From Paracoccaceae bacterium (lineage in GTDB: Bacteria > Pseudomonadota > Alphaproteobacteria > Rhodobacterales > Rhodobacteraceae), in assembly GCA_003567315.1 (NCBI GenBank), contig PWZT01000026.1, positions 32,430 through 96,429 on the forward strand: a stretch of DNA of 64,000 nucleotides. The letters run 5' to 3'. Shown here one piece after another: positions 51,070 through 59,750 of the stretch (the first letter of the stretch is position 1; each line of letters begins with the position of its first letter). Under the pieces are notes generated by a model. It made no database searches, was not told the DNA's origin, and saw nothing but the letters and a program-made list of their open reading frames with translations. The position numbers were made by a program, and so were the translations under genes.

Positions 51070-51101
51070 CCCCCGGCCTGTCGAGAGGTCCGGGGGTTTT
51101 T
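51070..51101 (+). terminator. intrinsic terminator between SAM-II aptamer and metZ
   Basis: CCCCCGG (51070-51076) pairs with CCGGGGG (51090-51096), followed by TTTTT. An upstream GGGC-GCA-GCCC could compete for the left arm. It is placed 9 bp after the aptamer, so the riboswitch likely works, at least partly, by transcription termination. Confidence 0.85.
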
Positions 51102-51125
51102 GCATGGCCGAAGGGATCACGCGGC

Positions 51126-52307
51126 ATGACGCAGGATTGGGGCAAGCGCACGAAACTCGTGCATCAGGGCGCGCGGCGCAGCCAGTATGGCGAGGTAGCC
51201 GAAGCGATCTATCTCACACAGGGCTTCGTCTATCCGAGCGCCGAAGCCGCCGAGGCGCGCTTTCTCAAGGCGCAGGCGGATGAGTTCATCTATGCCCGCT
51301 ATGGCAATCCGACCGTCGCCGCCTTCGAGGAACGTATCGCAGCGCTTGAAGACACCGAGGATGCCTTCGCCACAGCCTCGGGCATGGCTGCCGTCTCCGG
51401 CGCGCTCATGGCGATGCTGCGCGCGGGCGATCATGTGGTCTCCGCGCGCGCGCTGTTCGGCTCGTGTCTCTACATCCTCGAGGAGGTGCTGCCGCGCTAC
51501 GGGGTCGAGGTAACCTTTGTCGATGGCACCGATCTGGCGCAATGGCAGGCCGCGTTGCGCCCGAACACCAAGGCTGTGTTCCTGGAGACCATTTCCAACC
51601 CGGCGCTGGAGGTTATCGACCTGAAAGCCGTGGCAGCACTCGCCCATGATGCAGGCGCGCAGGTGGTGGTCGATAATGTCTTCGCCACACCCGTTTTCAG
51701 CCGCGCGGTCGAGTTGGGCGCGGATGTGGTCATCTATTCGGCGACCAAGCATATTGACGGGCAGGGCCGGGCATTGGGCGGTGTGATATGTGGCAGCCGC
51801 GAGTTCATCCGCGCCACGGTCGAGCCCTATATGAAGCACACAGGCGGCGCGCTCTCGCCCTTCAATGCGTGGATCATGCTCAATGGTCTGACAACGCTCG
51901 ATCTGCGCGTGCGCGCGCAGGCCGCCGCCGCGCAGGCGATCGCCGAGGCGTTCGAGGGCGACCCGCGCCTTGCCCGCGTGCTCTATCCCGGGCTGCCCGC
52001 GCATCCGCAACATGCTATCGCGGCCGCGCAGATGGAGGGGTTCGGCACTGTGCTCGCGCTGGACATCAAGGCAGGCAAAGAGGCCGCGTTCCGCTTCCTC
52101 AATGCGCTTCAAGTAATTGTTATATCGAATAATCTCGGCGATGCGCGCAGCATCGCCACCCACCCTGCCACCACCACCCATCAGCGCCTGCCGGATGACC
52201 AGAAAGCCGCGCTTGGCATCACCGCGGGCCTGATCCGCCTGTCGGTCGGGCTGGAAGATGTGGCGGATCTGATCGCGGATATCCGCGCGGGGCTCGATAT
52301 GATCTGA
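51126..52307 (+). CDS. metZ: O-succinylhomoserine/O-acetylhomoserine sulfhydrylase (MetZ)
   Basis: 393-residue PLP enzyme of the cystathionine gamma-synthase fold that makes homocysteine directly from an activated homoserine and sulfide. The PLP lysine is in YSATKHIDGQGRALGG; the substrate-binding YARYGNPT and ATASGMAAVSGALMAM are typical; SNNLGDARSIATHPATTTH lies near the C-terminus. The length and the SAM-II leader agree with MetZ. The acyl donor cannot be told from sequence by eye. Confidence 0.95.
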   Translation: MTQDWGKRTKLVHQGARRSQYGEVAEAIYLTQGFVYPSAEAAEARFLKAQADEFIYARYGNPTVAAFEERIAALEDTEDAFATASGMAAVSGALMAMLRAGDHVVSARALFGSCLYILEEVLPRYGVEVTFVDGTDLAQWQAALRPNTKAVFLETISNPALEVIDLKAVAALAHDAGAQVVVDNVFATPVFSRAVELGADVVIYSATKHIDGQGRALGGVICGSREFIRATVEPYMKHTGGALSPFNAWIMLNGLTTLDLRVRAQAAAAQAIAEAFEGDPRLARVLYPGLPAHPQHAIAAAQMEGFGTVLALDIKAGKEAAFRFLNALQVIVISNNLGDARSIATHPATTTHQRLPDDQKAALGITAGLIRLSVGLEDVADLIADIRAGLDMI

Positions 52308-52386
52308 TTGCGCAATGTGCGCGTAAATGTGTGGAAAAGCAAAAGCCGCTGCCTAAGTCAGGGGCAGACAGGAAGGAAATCCCACC

Positions 52387-53478
52387 ATGAATTTGCATGT
52401 CTCCGATCTGAACGCGACGCCCAGTCGCGACCAAGCCGAAGCGGCCCTCGACATCCTGCGCCGCTTCGCGGATGCAGCCCCCGCCGCCGAGCGTGCGCAT
52501 GTGGAAGCGTCGGTCACGAGCCTGCTGCCCGCGGCGGGCTACCCGGCGCTCAATCGCGATTACCCGAGCGAATTCAAGGCCGACAGCGCCTACAAGCAGG
52601 GCTTGCCGGATCTGCAGAATGGTCCCGCCAGTCTGATCGTGGGTGCGAAAGCTTCGATCCAGCATGTCGGTATCTCGAATTTCCGCCTGCCGATCCGCTA
52701 TCATACGCGCGACAATGGCGATCTGACGCTGGAGACTTCGGTAACAGGCACAGTCAGCCTCGAGGCCGAGAAGAAGGGCATCAACATGAGCCGCATCATG
52801 CGCAGCTTCTACGCGCATGCCGAACGCACTTTCAGCCTTGATGTGATCCGCGCCGCGCTTGACGATTACAAGGCCGATCTGGAGAGCTTCGACGCGCGCA
52901 TCATGATGCGTTTCTCCTTTCCTGTGAAGGTTGAAGCGCTGCGCTCGGGCCTCGCGGGCTACCAGTATTACGATATCGCGCTGGAGTTGGTCGATCAGGG
53001 CGGGGTGCGGCAGACATTCGTGCATCTCGATTATGTCTATTCCTCGACCTGCCCCTGCTCGCTGGAACTGAGTGAACACGCCCGGGCGACACGCGGTCAG
53101 CTTGCGACACCGCATTCGCAGCGTTCTGTCGCGCGGGTCTCGGTCGAGGTGCTGGAGGGCAAGACGCTCTGGTTCGAGGATCTGATCGAGCTGTGCCGCG
53201 CCGGGGTGCCGACGGAAACGCAGGTCATGGTCAAGCGCGAGGATGAGCAGGCATTCGCGGAACTGAACGCGGCCAATCCCATCTTTGTCGAGGACGCCGC
53301 GCGCAGTTTCTGCGCGCAACTCGAGGGCGACACCCGTATTGGCGATTTCCGCGTCGTGGCCAGCCATCAGGAAAGCCTGCACAGCCATGATGCGGTCAGC
53401 GTGCTGACGCGCGGCCCGAGCTTCGAGGCCGCAAGCCTTGATCCGCGACTTTTCAGCACGCTGTTCCACGTCGGCTAG
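52387..53478 (+). CDS. folE2: GTP cyclohydrolase FolE2
   Basis: 363-residue type IB GTP cyclohydrolase, the first step to tetrahydrofolate; it replaces FolE and can work without zinc. The family is recognised from GVSNFRLPI-like sequence (VGISNFRLPI), SLEAEKKGINMSR, and the metal-binding Cys region STCPCSLELSEHAR. AGGAAGG lies before the start. It is 79 bp after metZ on the same strand. Many FolE2 genes are induced by zinc limitation, but no Zur box was seen. Confidence 0.95.
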   Translation: MNLHVSDLNATPSRDQAEAALDILRRFADAAPAAERAHVEASVTSLLPAAGYPALNRDYPSEFKADSAYKQGLPDLQNGPASLIVGAKASIQHVGISNFRLPIRYHTRDNGDLTLETSVTGTVSLEAEKKGINMSRIMRSFYAHAERTFSLDVIRAALDDYKADLESFDARIMMRFSFPVKVEALRSGLAGYQYYDIALELVDQGGVRQTFVHLDYVYSSTCPCSLELSEHARATRGQLATPHSQRSVARVSVEVLEGKTLWFEDLIELCRAGVPTETQVMVKREDEQAFAELNAANPIFVEDAARSFCAQLEGDTRIGDFRVVASHQESLHSHDAVSVLTRGPSFEAASLDPRLFSTLFHVG

Positions 53479-53514
53479 GCTTGCGCCCCTCTCGCCTTGC
53501 GCTAGGCTCGTGGC

Positions 53515-54465
53515 ATGGCCAGCATGACACGCCCGATCCTGACTGTTACGCTTAACCCCGCGCTGGACCTTTCGGCGCGGGTAGCAACCATGTCAGCAGG
53601 GCCGAAACTGCGCCTGAGCGCGCCGCGCTATGAGCCCGGCGGTGGTGGCGTGAATGTCGCGCGTGCGATCCAGCGGCTTGGTGGCGCACCCACGGCCTGG
53701 GTGGCGCATGGCGGCGCGAATGGCACACAGCATCGCGCGCTGCTGGAGGCGCAGGGGGTCGAGGTCCAGAGCTTCGCCGGACCGGGCGAGACGCGGCAGA
53801 ACTGGGCGATCACCGATGACAGCGGCGCGCAATACCGCCTGCAACTGCCCGGCGCCGAGTGGGACGCGCGCGTGGCTGAAGATGCGCTCGACGATATCCT
53901 CACCCATGCGCGTGATCTCGTCGTCCTGTCGGGCAGCCAGCCACCGGGGCTGTGCGCTGGCTTTCCCCAGAGGCTGATCGCCAAACTCGGGCAAGGGCGC
54001 GTGATCATCGACACTTCCGGCGCGGCGCTCGACCAGCTTGCGCATCACCCGCAGCCCGGCGCACGACCGTTCCTGCTGCGCCTCGATCAGGCCGAGGCCG
54101 AGGCACTGGCCGGCCATGCGCTCGACACTGCCCCCGACACTGCCACCTTCGCGCAAGCCCTCATAGCCCGGGGTGTGGCCGAGATGGTCTGCCTTGCGCG
54201 CGGCGCCGATGGCTCGGTGCTCGCCGGGCCGGACGGCACCTATCACAGCCGCCCGCCGCAAGTCGCGGTCGCAAGCAAGGTCGGCGCGGGCGACAGTTTC
54301 ACCGGCGCGTTCACCCTCGCCATTGCGCAAGGTGAACCCCCCGAGCAGGCATTGCGCCACGGCACCGCCGCCGCTGCCGCCGCTGTCATGACCGAAGGCA
54401 CCGAGCTTTGCCGCGCCGCCGATGTCGAAAAGCTTTTGCCCGAATGCAGCCTGACCACGTTCTGA
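53515..54465 (+). CDS. PfkB-family hexose kinase (1-phosphofructokinase type)
   Basis: 316-residue ribokinase-fold sugar kinase. It begins ILTVTLNPALDLSARV and has the substrate-binding GGGVNVARAIQRLG and the catalytic ATP-site motif VGAGDSFTGAFTLA. This matches 1-phosphofructokinase or 6-phosphofructokinase isozyme-2-like proteins; the exact sugar phosphate is open, as no PTS or fructose genes are near. It ends 40 bp before trkH. Confidence 0.9.
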   Translation: MASMTRPILTVTLNPALDLSARVATMSAGPKLRLSAPRYEPGGGGVNVARAIQRLGGAPTAWVAHGGANGTQHRALLEAQGVEVQSFAGPGETRQNWAITDDSGAQYRLQLPGAEWDARVAEDALDDILTHARDLVVLSGSQPPGLCAGFPQRLIAKLGQGRVIIDTSGAALDQLAHHPQPGARPFLLRLDQAEAEALAGHALDTAPDTATFAQALIARGVAEMVCLARGADGSVLAGPDGTYHSRPPQVAVASKVGAGDSFTGAFTLAIAQGEPPEQALRHGTAAAAAAVMTEGTELCRAADVEKLLPECSLTTF

Positions 54466-54505
54466 GCCTTGACAGCCCCGATACGCCGCGCAAAGGCTGC
54501 GAGCA

Positions 54506-55954
54506 ATGCTGGATCTTCGCCCTGTTTTTCATCTGATTGGCCTGCTTGGCCTGACCCTCGGCATGCTGATGCTGATTCCGGCGGCAGTGGATTTTCAGGC
54601 AGGCAACGCGAACTGGCAGGCTTTTGTGCAATGCGCTTTCGTAATCTGCCTTATCGGCGCGACGGCTGCACTCACCACCCGCAACGCGCTCGATCAGGGG
54701 CTCGGGCGGCGGCAGTCCTTCATGCTGACAGCAAGCGTCTGGGCCGTGCTGCCCGCGTTGGGGTCGATCCCCTTCATGATCGGCGCGCCCGGTGCGGACC
54801 CGACCCACGCGTTTTTCGAGGCTATGTCGGGCTTGACGACCACTGGCACCACAGTTTTCGTCGGGCTCGATGATCTGCCGCCCGGCGTGCTGTTGTGGCG
54901 TTCGATGCTGCAATGGCTGGGCGGGCTCGGCATCATCATCGTGGCGCTGGTCTTTCTGCCCGTGCTGCGGGTGGGAGGCATGCAGCATTTCCAGTCTGAA
55001 GCCTTCGACACGATGGGCAAGGTGATGCCGCGGGTCTATGATATCTCGGCGGCGCTGCTTCAGGTCTATTTCGGCCTGACGCTCCTGGCGATCATCGCCT
55101 ATATGGCCTTTGGCATGAGCGGCTTCGACGCGGTCAACCATGCGCTGACAACCATCGCCACAGGCGGGTTTTCCACCAGCGATCAGTCATTTGCGAAATT
55201 CACCGGCCCACTCGAATATGTCTCGGTGGCGTTCATGATCCTAGCCGGGCTGCCCTTCATCCGCTTCATTCAGCTTTTAGGCGGTTCCTGGCAGCCCATC
55301 TGGCGCGATGTGCAGGTGCGCGCTTTCCTGCGCTGGACCAGCTATGCGGTGGGGGCTGTGATCCTCTACCGTGTCTTTACCAGCGATGCCGCACTTCTCG
55401 ATATCCTGCGTGGCACGCTTTTCAATGTGGTTACGCTGTTCACGGGCACGGGCTATGGCAGCGAGGATGTCTCGGGCTGGGGCGATTTTCCGCTTCTGGT
55501 GGTGGTGCTTGTGGGTTTTATCGGGGCCTGCACGGCCTCGACCGGCTGCTCGCTCAAGATATTTCGCTACCTTGTGCTGTTCGAGGCCATCCGCTCGCAA
55601 ATGCAACGCCTGCGCCGGCCCAATGAGGTCGTGTCGCTGCGGGTGGGCGGCAAGCGGCTGGAGCCCGATGTGATTTCCTCGGTCATTGTGATGTTCACTG
55701 TCTTCGTGGCGAGTTTTATGCTGCTTGCTGTGTCGCTGTCGCTGACCGGGCTGGAGATGCGTACGGCGATCACGGCGGCCTGGACGGCGATCTGCAATGT
55801 CGGGCCGGTCTTCGGGCCGGAGGTGGGCGACACGGGGGCGGTGGACGGCTTCCCGACGCTTGCCAAATGGCTGATGATCCTTGGCATGTATGCCGGGCGT
55901 CTGGAAATCCTGACTGTGCTTGTCCTGCTGATGCCGCGTTTCTGGCGCGGTTGA
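54506..55954 (+). CDS. trkH: potassium uptake protein TrkH
   Basis: 482-residue K+ channel-like transporter subunit with four pore-loop repeats. The first filter-like loop is SGLTTTGTTVF, the second ALTTIATGGFSTSDQSF, the third GTGYGSEDVSGWG and the fourth AICNVGPVFGPEVG. It works with the cytoplasmic TrkA gating ring, whose gene is not in the window. The last segment MYAGRLEILTVLVLLMP is typical of the family. Confidence 0.95.
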   Translation: MLDLRPVFHLIGLLGLTLGMLMLIPAAVDFQAGNANWQAFVQCAFVICLIGATAALTTRNALDQGLGRRQSFMLTASVWAVLPALGSIPFMIGAPGADPTHAFFEAMSGLTTTGTTVFVGLDDLPPGVLLWRSMLQWLGGLGIIIVALVFLPVLRVGGMQHFQSEAFDTMGKVMPRVYDISAALLQVYFGLTLLAIIAYMAFGMSGFDAVNHALTTIATGGFSTSDQSFAKFTGPLEYVSVAFMILAGLPFIRFIQLLGGSWQPIWRDVQVRAFLRWTSYAVGAVILYRVFTSDAALLDILRGTLFNVVTLFTGTGYGSEDVSGWGDFPLLVVVLVGFIGACTASTGCSLKIFRYLVLFEAIRSQMQRLRRPNEVVSLRVGGKRLEPDVISSVIVMFTVFVASFMLLAVSLSLTGLEMRTAITAAWTAICNVGPVFGPEVGDTGAVDGFPTLAKWLMILGMYAGRLEILTVLVLLMPRFWRG

Positions 55955-56027
55955 GAGGCGGGGGCGGCTTGCGCGCCGGGGCCGCGCGCCGTATCTGTCG
56001 GAGGCTGCCGCGCCGCAAGGAGCCGTC

Positions 56028-56768
56028 ATGAAGCCCTTCCTCATCCTGCAACTGCGCCCCGAGACCGAGGCCGCCGATGAGGAATTCGAGGCCCTGACCC
56101 GCCGCGCCGAGCTTGCCCCTGCACAGGTCCATCGCATCCGGCTCGACCAGAGTGATCTGCCCGCGACGCTCGATCTCGGCGCCTATTCCGGCGTCATCGT
56201 GGGCGGCGGCCCCGGCTGCGTGAGCGACCCGCCGGAGATGAAAGACCCGCTCGAGGCGCGCATCGAGGCGCAGATCCTCGGGCTCATGCCGCGCATCATG
56301 GCACAGGAGGTGCCGTTTCTGGGCTGCTGCTACGGGATCGGTATTCTGGGCCGCCACCTCGGCGCGCCAGTCTCGAAAGACTGGCATGGCGAGCCCATCG
56401 GCCCGATCACCTGCCAGCGCCGCCCCGAGAGCGCGGGCGATCCGCTGCTCGACGGGCTGCCCGAGGCATTCGAGGCGCTGGTGGGCCACAAGGAGGCGCT
56501 CGATGCGCTGCCCGAAGGCGCCACGCATCTGCTCGAGGGTGCGCGCTGCCCGATCCAGATGCTGCGCTACCGCGACCGGGTCTATGCGACGCAATTCCAC
56601 CCCGAGGCCGATGGCGCGAGCTTCGCCCTGCGCATCCGCGTCTATCGTGAGAAGGGCTATTTTCACCCCGACGAGGCCGATGCGCTCACCGAGCGCTGCG
56701 CCCCGGTGCGCACCGAGCTGTCGGGTCGTATCCTGGCCAATTTCGTGCGGCGGTTCGCGGCAGACTAG
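56028..56768 (+). CDS. class I glutamine amidotransferase
   Basis: 246 residues. The triad is seen as Cys in FLGCCYGIGILGRHL, His in TQFHPEADG and a following acidic residue. It resembles stand-alone GMP-synthase-like amidotransferases (GuaA N-terminal domain proteins), which often act on small unknown substrates. It starts 74 bp after trkH with AAGGAG before the ATG and stands alone. Confidence 0.88.
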   Translation: MKPFLILQLRPETEAADEEFEALTRRAELAPAQVHRIRLDQSDLPATLDLGAYSGVIVGGGPGCVSDPPEMKDPLEARIEAQILGLMPRIMAQEVPFLGCCYGIGILGRHLGAPVSKDWHGEPIGPITCQRRPESAGDPLLDGLPEAFEALVGHKEALDALPEGATHLLEGARCPIQMLRYRDRVYATQFHPEADGASFALRIRVYREKGYFHPDEADALTERCAPVRTELSGRILANFVRRFAAD

Positions 56769-56819
56769 ACCCGTCCACGATCAGCCTCGCGTAGTCGACA
56801 TGACCCTGCGCGCCCCGAT

Positions 56820-56877
56820 TTCATCTTGCCCCAAATACTCTCGCCGAAGGCCGCGCGCCGTCAGGCGCGCTTCCCCC
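56820..56877 (-). repeat. 58-bp interspersed repeat, copy 2
   Basis: Inverted copy of the element at 607-664, with 53 of 58 matches and a 30-bp stretch from GCCGAAGG to GCGCGCTT unbroken. It lies 52 bp after the amidotransferase gene. Read on the minus strand it has the same order: hairpin, CGGCCTTCGG, AGTATTTGGGGCAAGATGAA. Confidence 0.8.
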
Positions 56878-57019
56878 TTGCGGCGGCACATGCACTCCAG
56901 ACAGCGCGCGGCACCACCGATCATGCGGTAACGCTCAAAGCTGATCGAGGGGCGCAATAGATTGCATTTTCGAAGAACGTGATTTGCACGCTGCGCGCGC
57001 GCGTGGCACGCTGCACGCC

Positions 57020-58384
57020 ATGATTGCGACACCGACACTCGCGGCGATCCGCTTCGGCGCCGGGCTGCGTGCGGAAACCCCACCGCCTGCAGGGCCCGAT
57101 GCGCTATGGCACAGCCTGCGCGATGAGGCCCGCGACGCGCGCTTCCCGATCACGTCCTGGGAGGTGCGGCTCAAGCGGGGGCGCGAAAGACGCGCACTCC
57201 AGCGCGCCCGGCGCGATGATGATGATGACCCGGATCTGCGCGATCAGTTGCACGCGCTCAATCGCGAAGACACGCTCGATAACCTCTCCGATTTGCGTCA
57301 CAGCATGGCGCGGCTCACCTATGCCGAGACCGGATTTCACGAGCGGCTGGTGCGGTTCTGGGCGAATCACTTCGCCTGCGAGCGGCGCGGGGGCGCGCTC
57401 TGGGCCGGTCGCTCGGCCTTCATCGAGGAAGCGCTGCGCCCGCATGTTCTGGGCAATTTCAGTGACATGCTGCGTGCAGCAGTGCTGCATCCGGTGATGC
57501 TGCTCTATCTCGACCAGGCGGCCTCGGTCGGGCCGCATAGCCGTGTCGGGCGCAGGCGCGGGCGCGGGCTGAACGAAAACCTTGCCCGCGAATTGCTGGA
57601 ACTGCACACGCTGGGCACAGCGGGTGGCTATAGTCAGGATGATGTCACCCAGCTTGCCCGGCTGCTGACCGGGCTTGCGGTCAATCTCGAGGAAGGGTTC
57701 CATTTCCAGCCGCTCATCGCCGAGCCGGGGATCATAGAGATTTTCGGCACGCGCTATGGTGGGCGCCCGATGACGCTGGCGCATATCACCGATTTTCTGG
57801 ACGATCTGGCGCGGCGTCCCGAGACGGCCGAGCATCTGGCGCGCAAGCTTGCGCAGCATTTCGTGCATGACGCGCCCGAGCCGCAACTTGTCGCGCATAT
57901 GGCCGCGCGGTTCGAACAGAGCGGGGGCAATCTGCCGACGCTATATCAGGCGCTGCTGGAGCATCCGTCGGCATGGGACGGGGGGTTGGACAAGACCCGC
58001 GCGCCGGTCGAGATGATGGCGGCTTCGCTGCGCGCGACGGGCCTGTCGGAAAGCGATCTGATGGCGCTGCGGCCCTATGAGGTCAGACAGGTCTTCATGG
58101 CCCCGCTGCAGGCGATGGGCGAGCCCTTCGACCGCGTGCCAAGCCCTGCAGGCTATGGCGAGGAAGCCGCGTATTTCGTCACGCCCTCGGGGCTTGCCGC
58201 GCGGATCGACTGGGCAATGGCGCTGGCCCAACGGCTCGACCCCGCACCCGACCCGCGCGGCTTTGTCGAGGTAGCGCTGGGGGACGCGGCCAGCGAGGGG
58301 CTGCGCCGGGCCGCCAGCGGGGCCGAGACGCGCGCGCAAGGCGTCGGGCTGATCCTCGCCGCGCCCGATTTCAACCGCCGCTGA
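57020..58384 (+). CDS. DUF1800 domain protein
   Basis: 454-residue protein of the DUF1800 family, which is found paired with DUF1501 proteins. It has the family pattern RLVRFWANHF, LDQAASVGP...GLNENLARELLELHTLG and QDDVTQLARLLTGL. The N-terminus begins directly with a non-secretory-looking MIATPTLAAIRFG; no clear signal peptide was seen. Function is unknown. An upstream ATG at 56984 is possible but less likely. The DUF1501 gene follows after 151 bp. Confidence 0.88.
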   Translation: MIATPTLAAIRFGAGLRAETPPPAGPDALWHSLRDEARDARFPITSWEVRLKRGRERRALQRARRDDDDDPDLRDQLHALNREDTLDNLSDLRHSMARLTYAETGFHERLVRFWANHFACERRGGALWAGRSAFIEEALRPHVLGNFSDMLRAAVLHPVMLLYLDQAASVGPHSRVGRRRGRGLNENLARELLELHTLGTAGGYSQDDVTQLARLLTGLAVNLEEGFHFQPLIAEPGIIEIFGTRYGGRPMTLAHITDFLDDLARRPETAEHLARKLAQHFVHDAPEPQLVAHMAARFEQSGGNLPTLYQALLEHPSAWDGGLDKTRAPVEMMAASLRATGLSESDLMALRPYEVRQVFMAPLQAMGEPFDRVPSPAGYGEEAAYFVTPSGLAARIDWAMALAQRLDPAPDPRGFVEVALGDAASEGLRRAASGAETRAQGVGLILAAPDFNRR

Positions 58385-58429
58385 GGGAGGGAGCCTTGCG
58401 ACAGCTTACGTCAGGATGCAGCGGAAAAA

Positions 58430-58496
58430 GCGCCCGCGCGACCCATGCCCACCCACCCGCCCCTGCACGGCTCGCGCGGGCGCAGGCGCGGCCTGC
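58430..58496 (+). ncRNA. C-rich-loop hairpin element, copy 2 (candidate structured RNA)
   Basis: A perfect 12-bp stem GCGCCCGCGCGA / TCGCGCGGGCGC (58430-58441 / 58472-58483) closes a 30-base loop with TGCCCACCCACCCGCCCC and TGCACGG; a second hairpin GCAGGC-GCG-GCCTGC follows (58482-58496). AAAAAGCGC again precedes and overlaps the 5' arm. The loop matches copy 1, whereas the stem sequence differs but still pairs. It lies in the DUF1800-DUF1501 gap. Confidence 0.55.
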
Positions 58497-58535
58497 TGCC
58501 GCACCTGATCACGCCATCACGCTGCCGGAGGTCGC

Positions 58536-59750
58536 ATGCGCCAGGGTCTGAACCGCCGCAGATTTCTGAGCCACAGCCTCGCGCTGGGCTGCTCGCTTGC
58601 CGCGAGCCCGCTTGTCACCCCCATCGCGCTCGCCGATGCGCCGGGGGATCATCGCCTTGTCGTCATCATCCTGCGCGGCGCGCTCGATGGGCTCGACCTG
58701 CTGCGCCCGGTGGGCGATCGGCATTTCGCGGAGCTACGCCCGACGCTGTTCGACCCGTCCGATCCGGGCCATGCGCTCGATGATTTCTTCACTCTGCACC
58801 CTGCACTCGCCGATCTCGCCCCGCTCTGGCGCAAGGGCGAGCTGGCCTTTGCCCCTGCCACCTCCACCCCCTATCGCGACCGGCGCAGCCATTTCGACGG
58901 GCAGGATCATCTCGAGGTCGGCAACGCGGGCGAGTTGCCCGCCGCCCTGTCCCGTGATGGCTGGCTCAACCGCATGCTCACGCTCATGCCCGGGATCGAT
59001 GCGCGCACGGCTTTCGCCGTCGGGCGCGAGCGTATGCTCATTCTCGAGGGCAGCGCGCCCATGACGCAATGGTCGCCCGGCACCGATCTCGATCTCAGCC
59101 CGCAAAGCCGCCTGCTGCTCACGCATCTCTTCGACGCCGACCCGCTCTTTGCGGAGGCCGGGCGCACCGCGCTCGAGATGACCGGCGGCGCGATGGCCGA
59201 GGCGCTGGAGGAGGGTGAGGACGCCATGATGATGGCCGGCCCTGCGATCAGCGCAGGCGATGCCGATGGGCTGGCCGCCTATATCGCGCAGCAGATGCAG
59301 GGGAGCACGCGCATCGCGAGCTTCTCGCTCTCGGGCTGGGACACGCATAACCGGCAGGGCAGCGCGCTGTTGCCGGCGCTGGAGCGGTTGCAATCGGCGA
59401 TCCTGACCCTGCGCGAGGGGCTTGGGCCGCTCTGGGGCAAGACCACGGTCATGGCGATGACCGAGTTCGGGCGCACCATGCGCGAGAATGGCTCGCGCGG
59501 CACGGATCACGGCACCGGTGGTGCGCTTCTGCTGGCGGGCGGCGCCATTCGTGGCGGGCGCATGATCGGTGGCTGGCCGGGGCTCGCCGAGGCCGATCTC
59601 TATGCCGGGCGCGATCTGATGCCCTTGCGCGACATTCGGGCCTATTCTGCATGGGCCATGCGCGATCTTTTCGGTCTGCGCGCTTCGGATGTGGAAGCGG
59701 TGGTCTTTCCCGGTCTCGATATGGGCGAGTCGCCCGGGCTGTTGCTATAG
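58536..59750 (+). CDS. DUF1501 domain protein, Tat-exported
   Basis: 404 residues with a twin-arginine signal (RRRFLSHSLALGCSLAASP) and a DUF1501 body: VVIILRGALDGLDLLRPVGD, THNRQGSALLPALERL and MTEFGRTMRENGSRGTDHGTGG. DUF1501 proteins have a sulfatase/phosphatase-like fold and pair with DUF1800 proteins; the function is not established. The stop overlaps the convergent yhaN-like gene by six bases. Confidence 0.9.
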   Translation: MRQGLNRRRFLSHSLALGCSLAASPLVTPIALADAPGDHRLVVIILRGALDGLDLLRPVGDRHFAELRPTLFDPSDPGHALDDFFTLHPALADLAPLWRKGELAFAPATSTPYRDRRSHFDGQDHLEVGNAGELPAALSRDGWLNRMLTLMPGIDARTAFAVGRERMLILEGSAPMTQWSPGTDLDLSPQSRLLLTHLFDADPLFAEAGRTALEMTGGAMAEALEEGEDAMMMAGPAISAGDADGLAAYIAQQMQGSTRIASFSLSGWDTHNRQGSALLPALERLQSAILTLREGLGPLWGKTTVMAMTEFGRTMRENGSRGTDHGTGGALLLAGGAIRGGRMIGGWPGLAEADLYAGRDLMPLRDIRAYSAWAMRDLFGLRASDVEAVVFPGLDMGESPGLLL

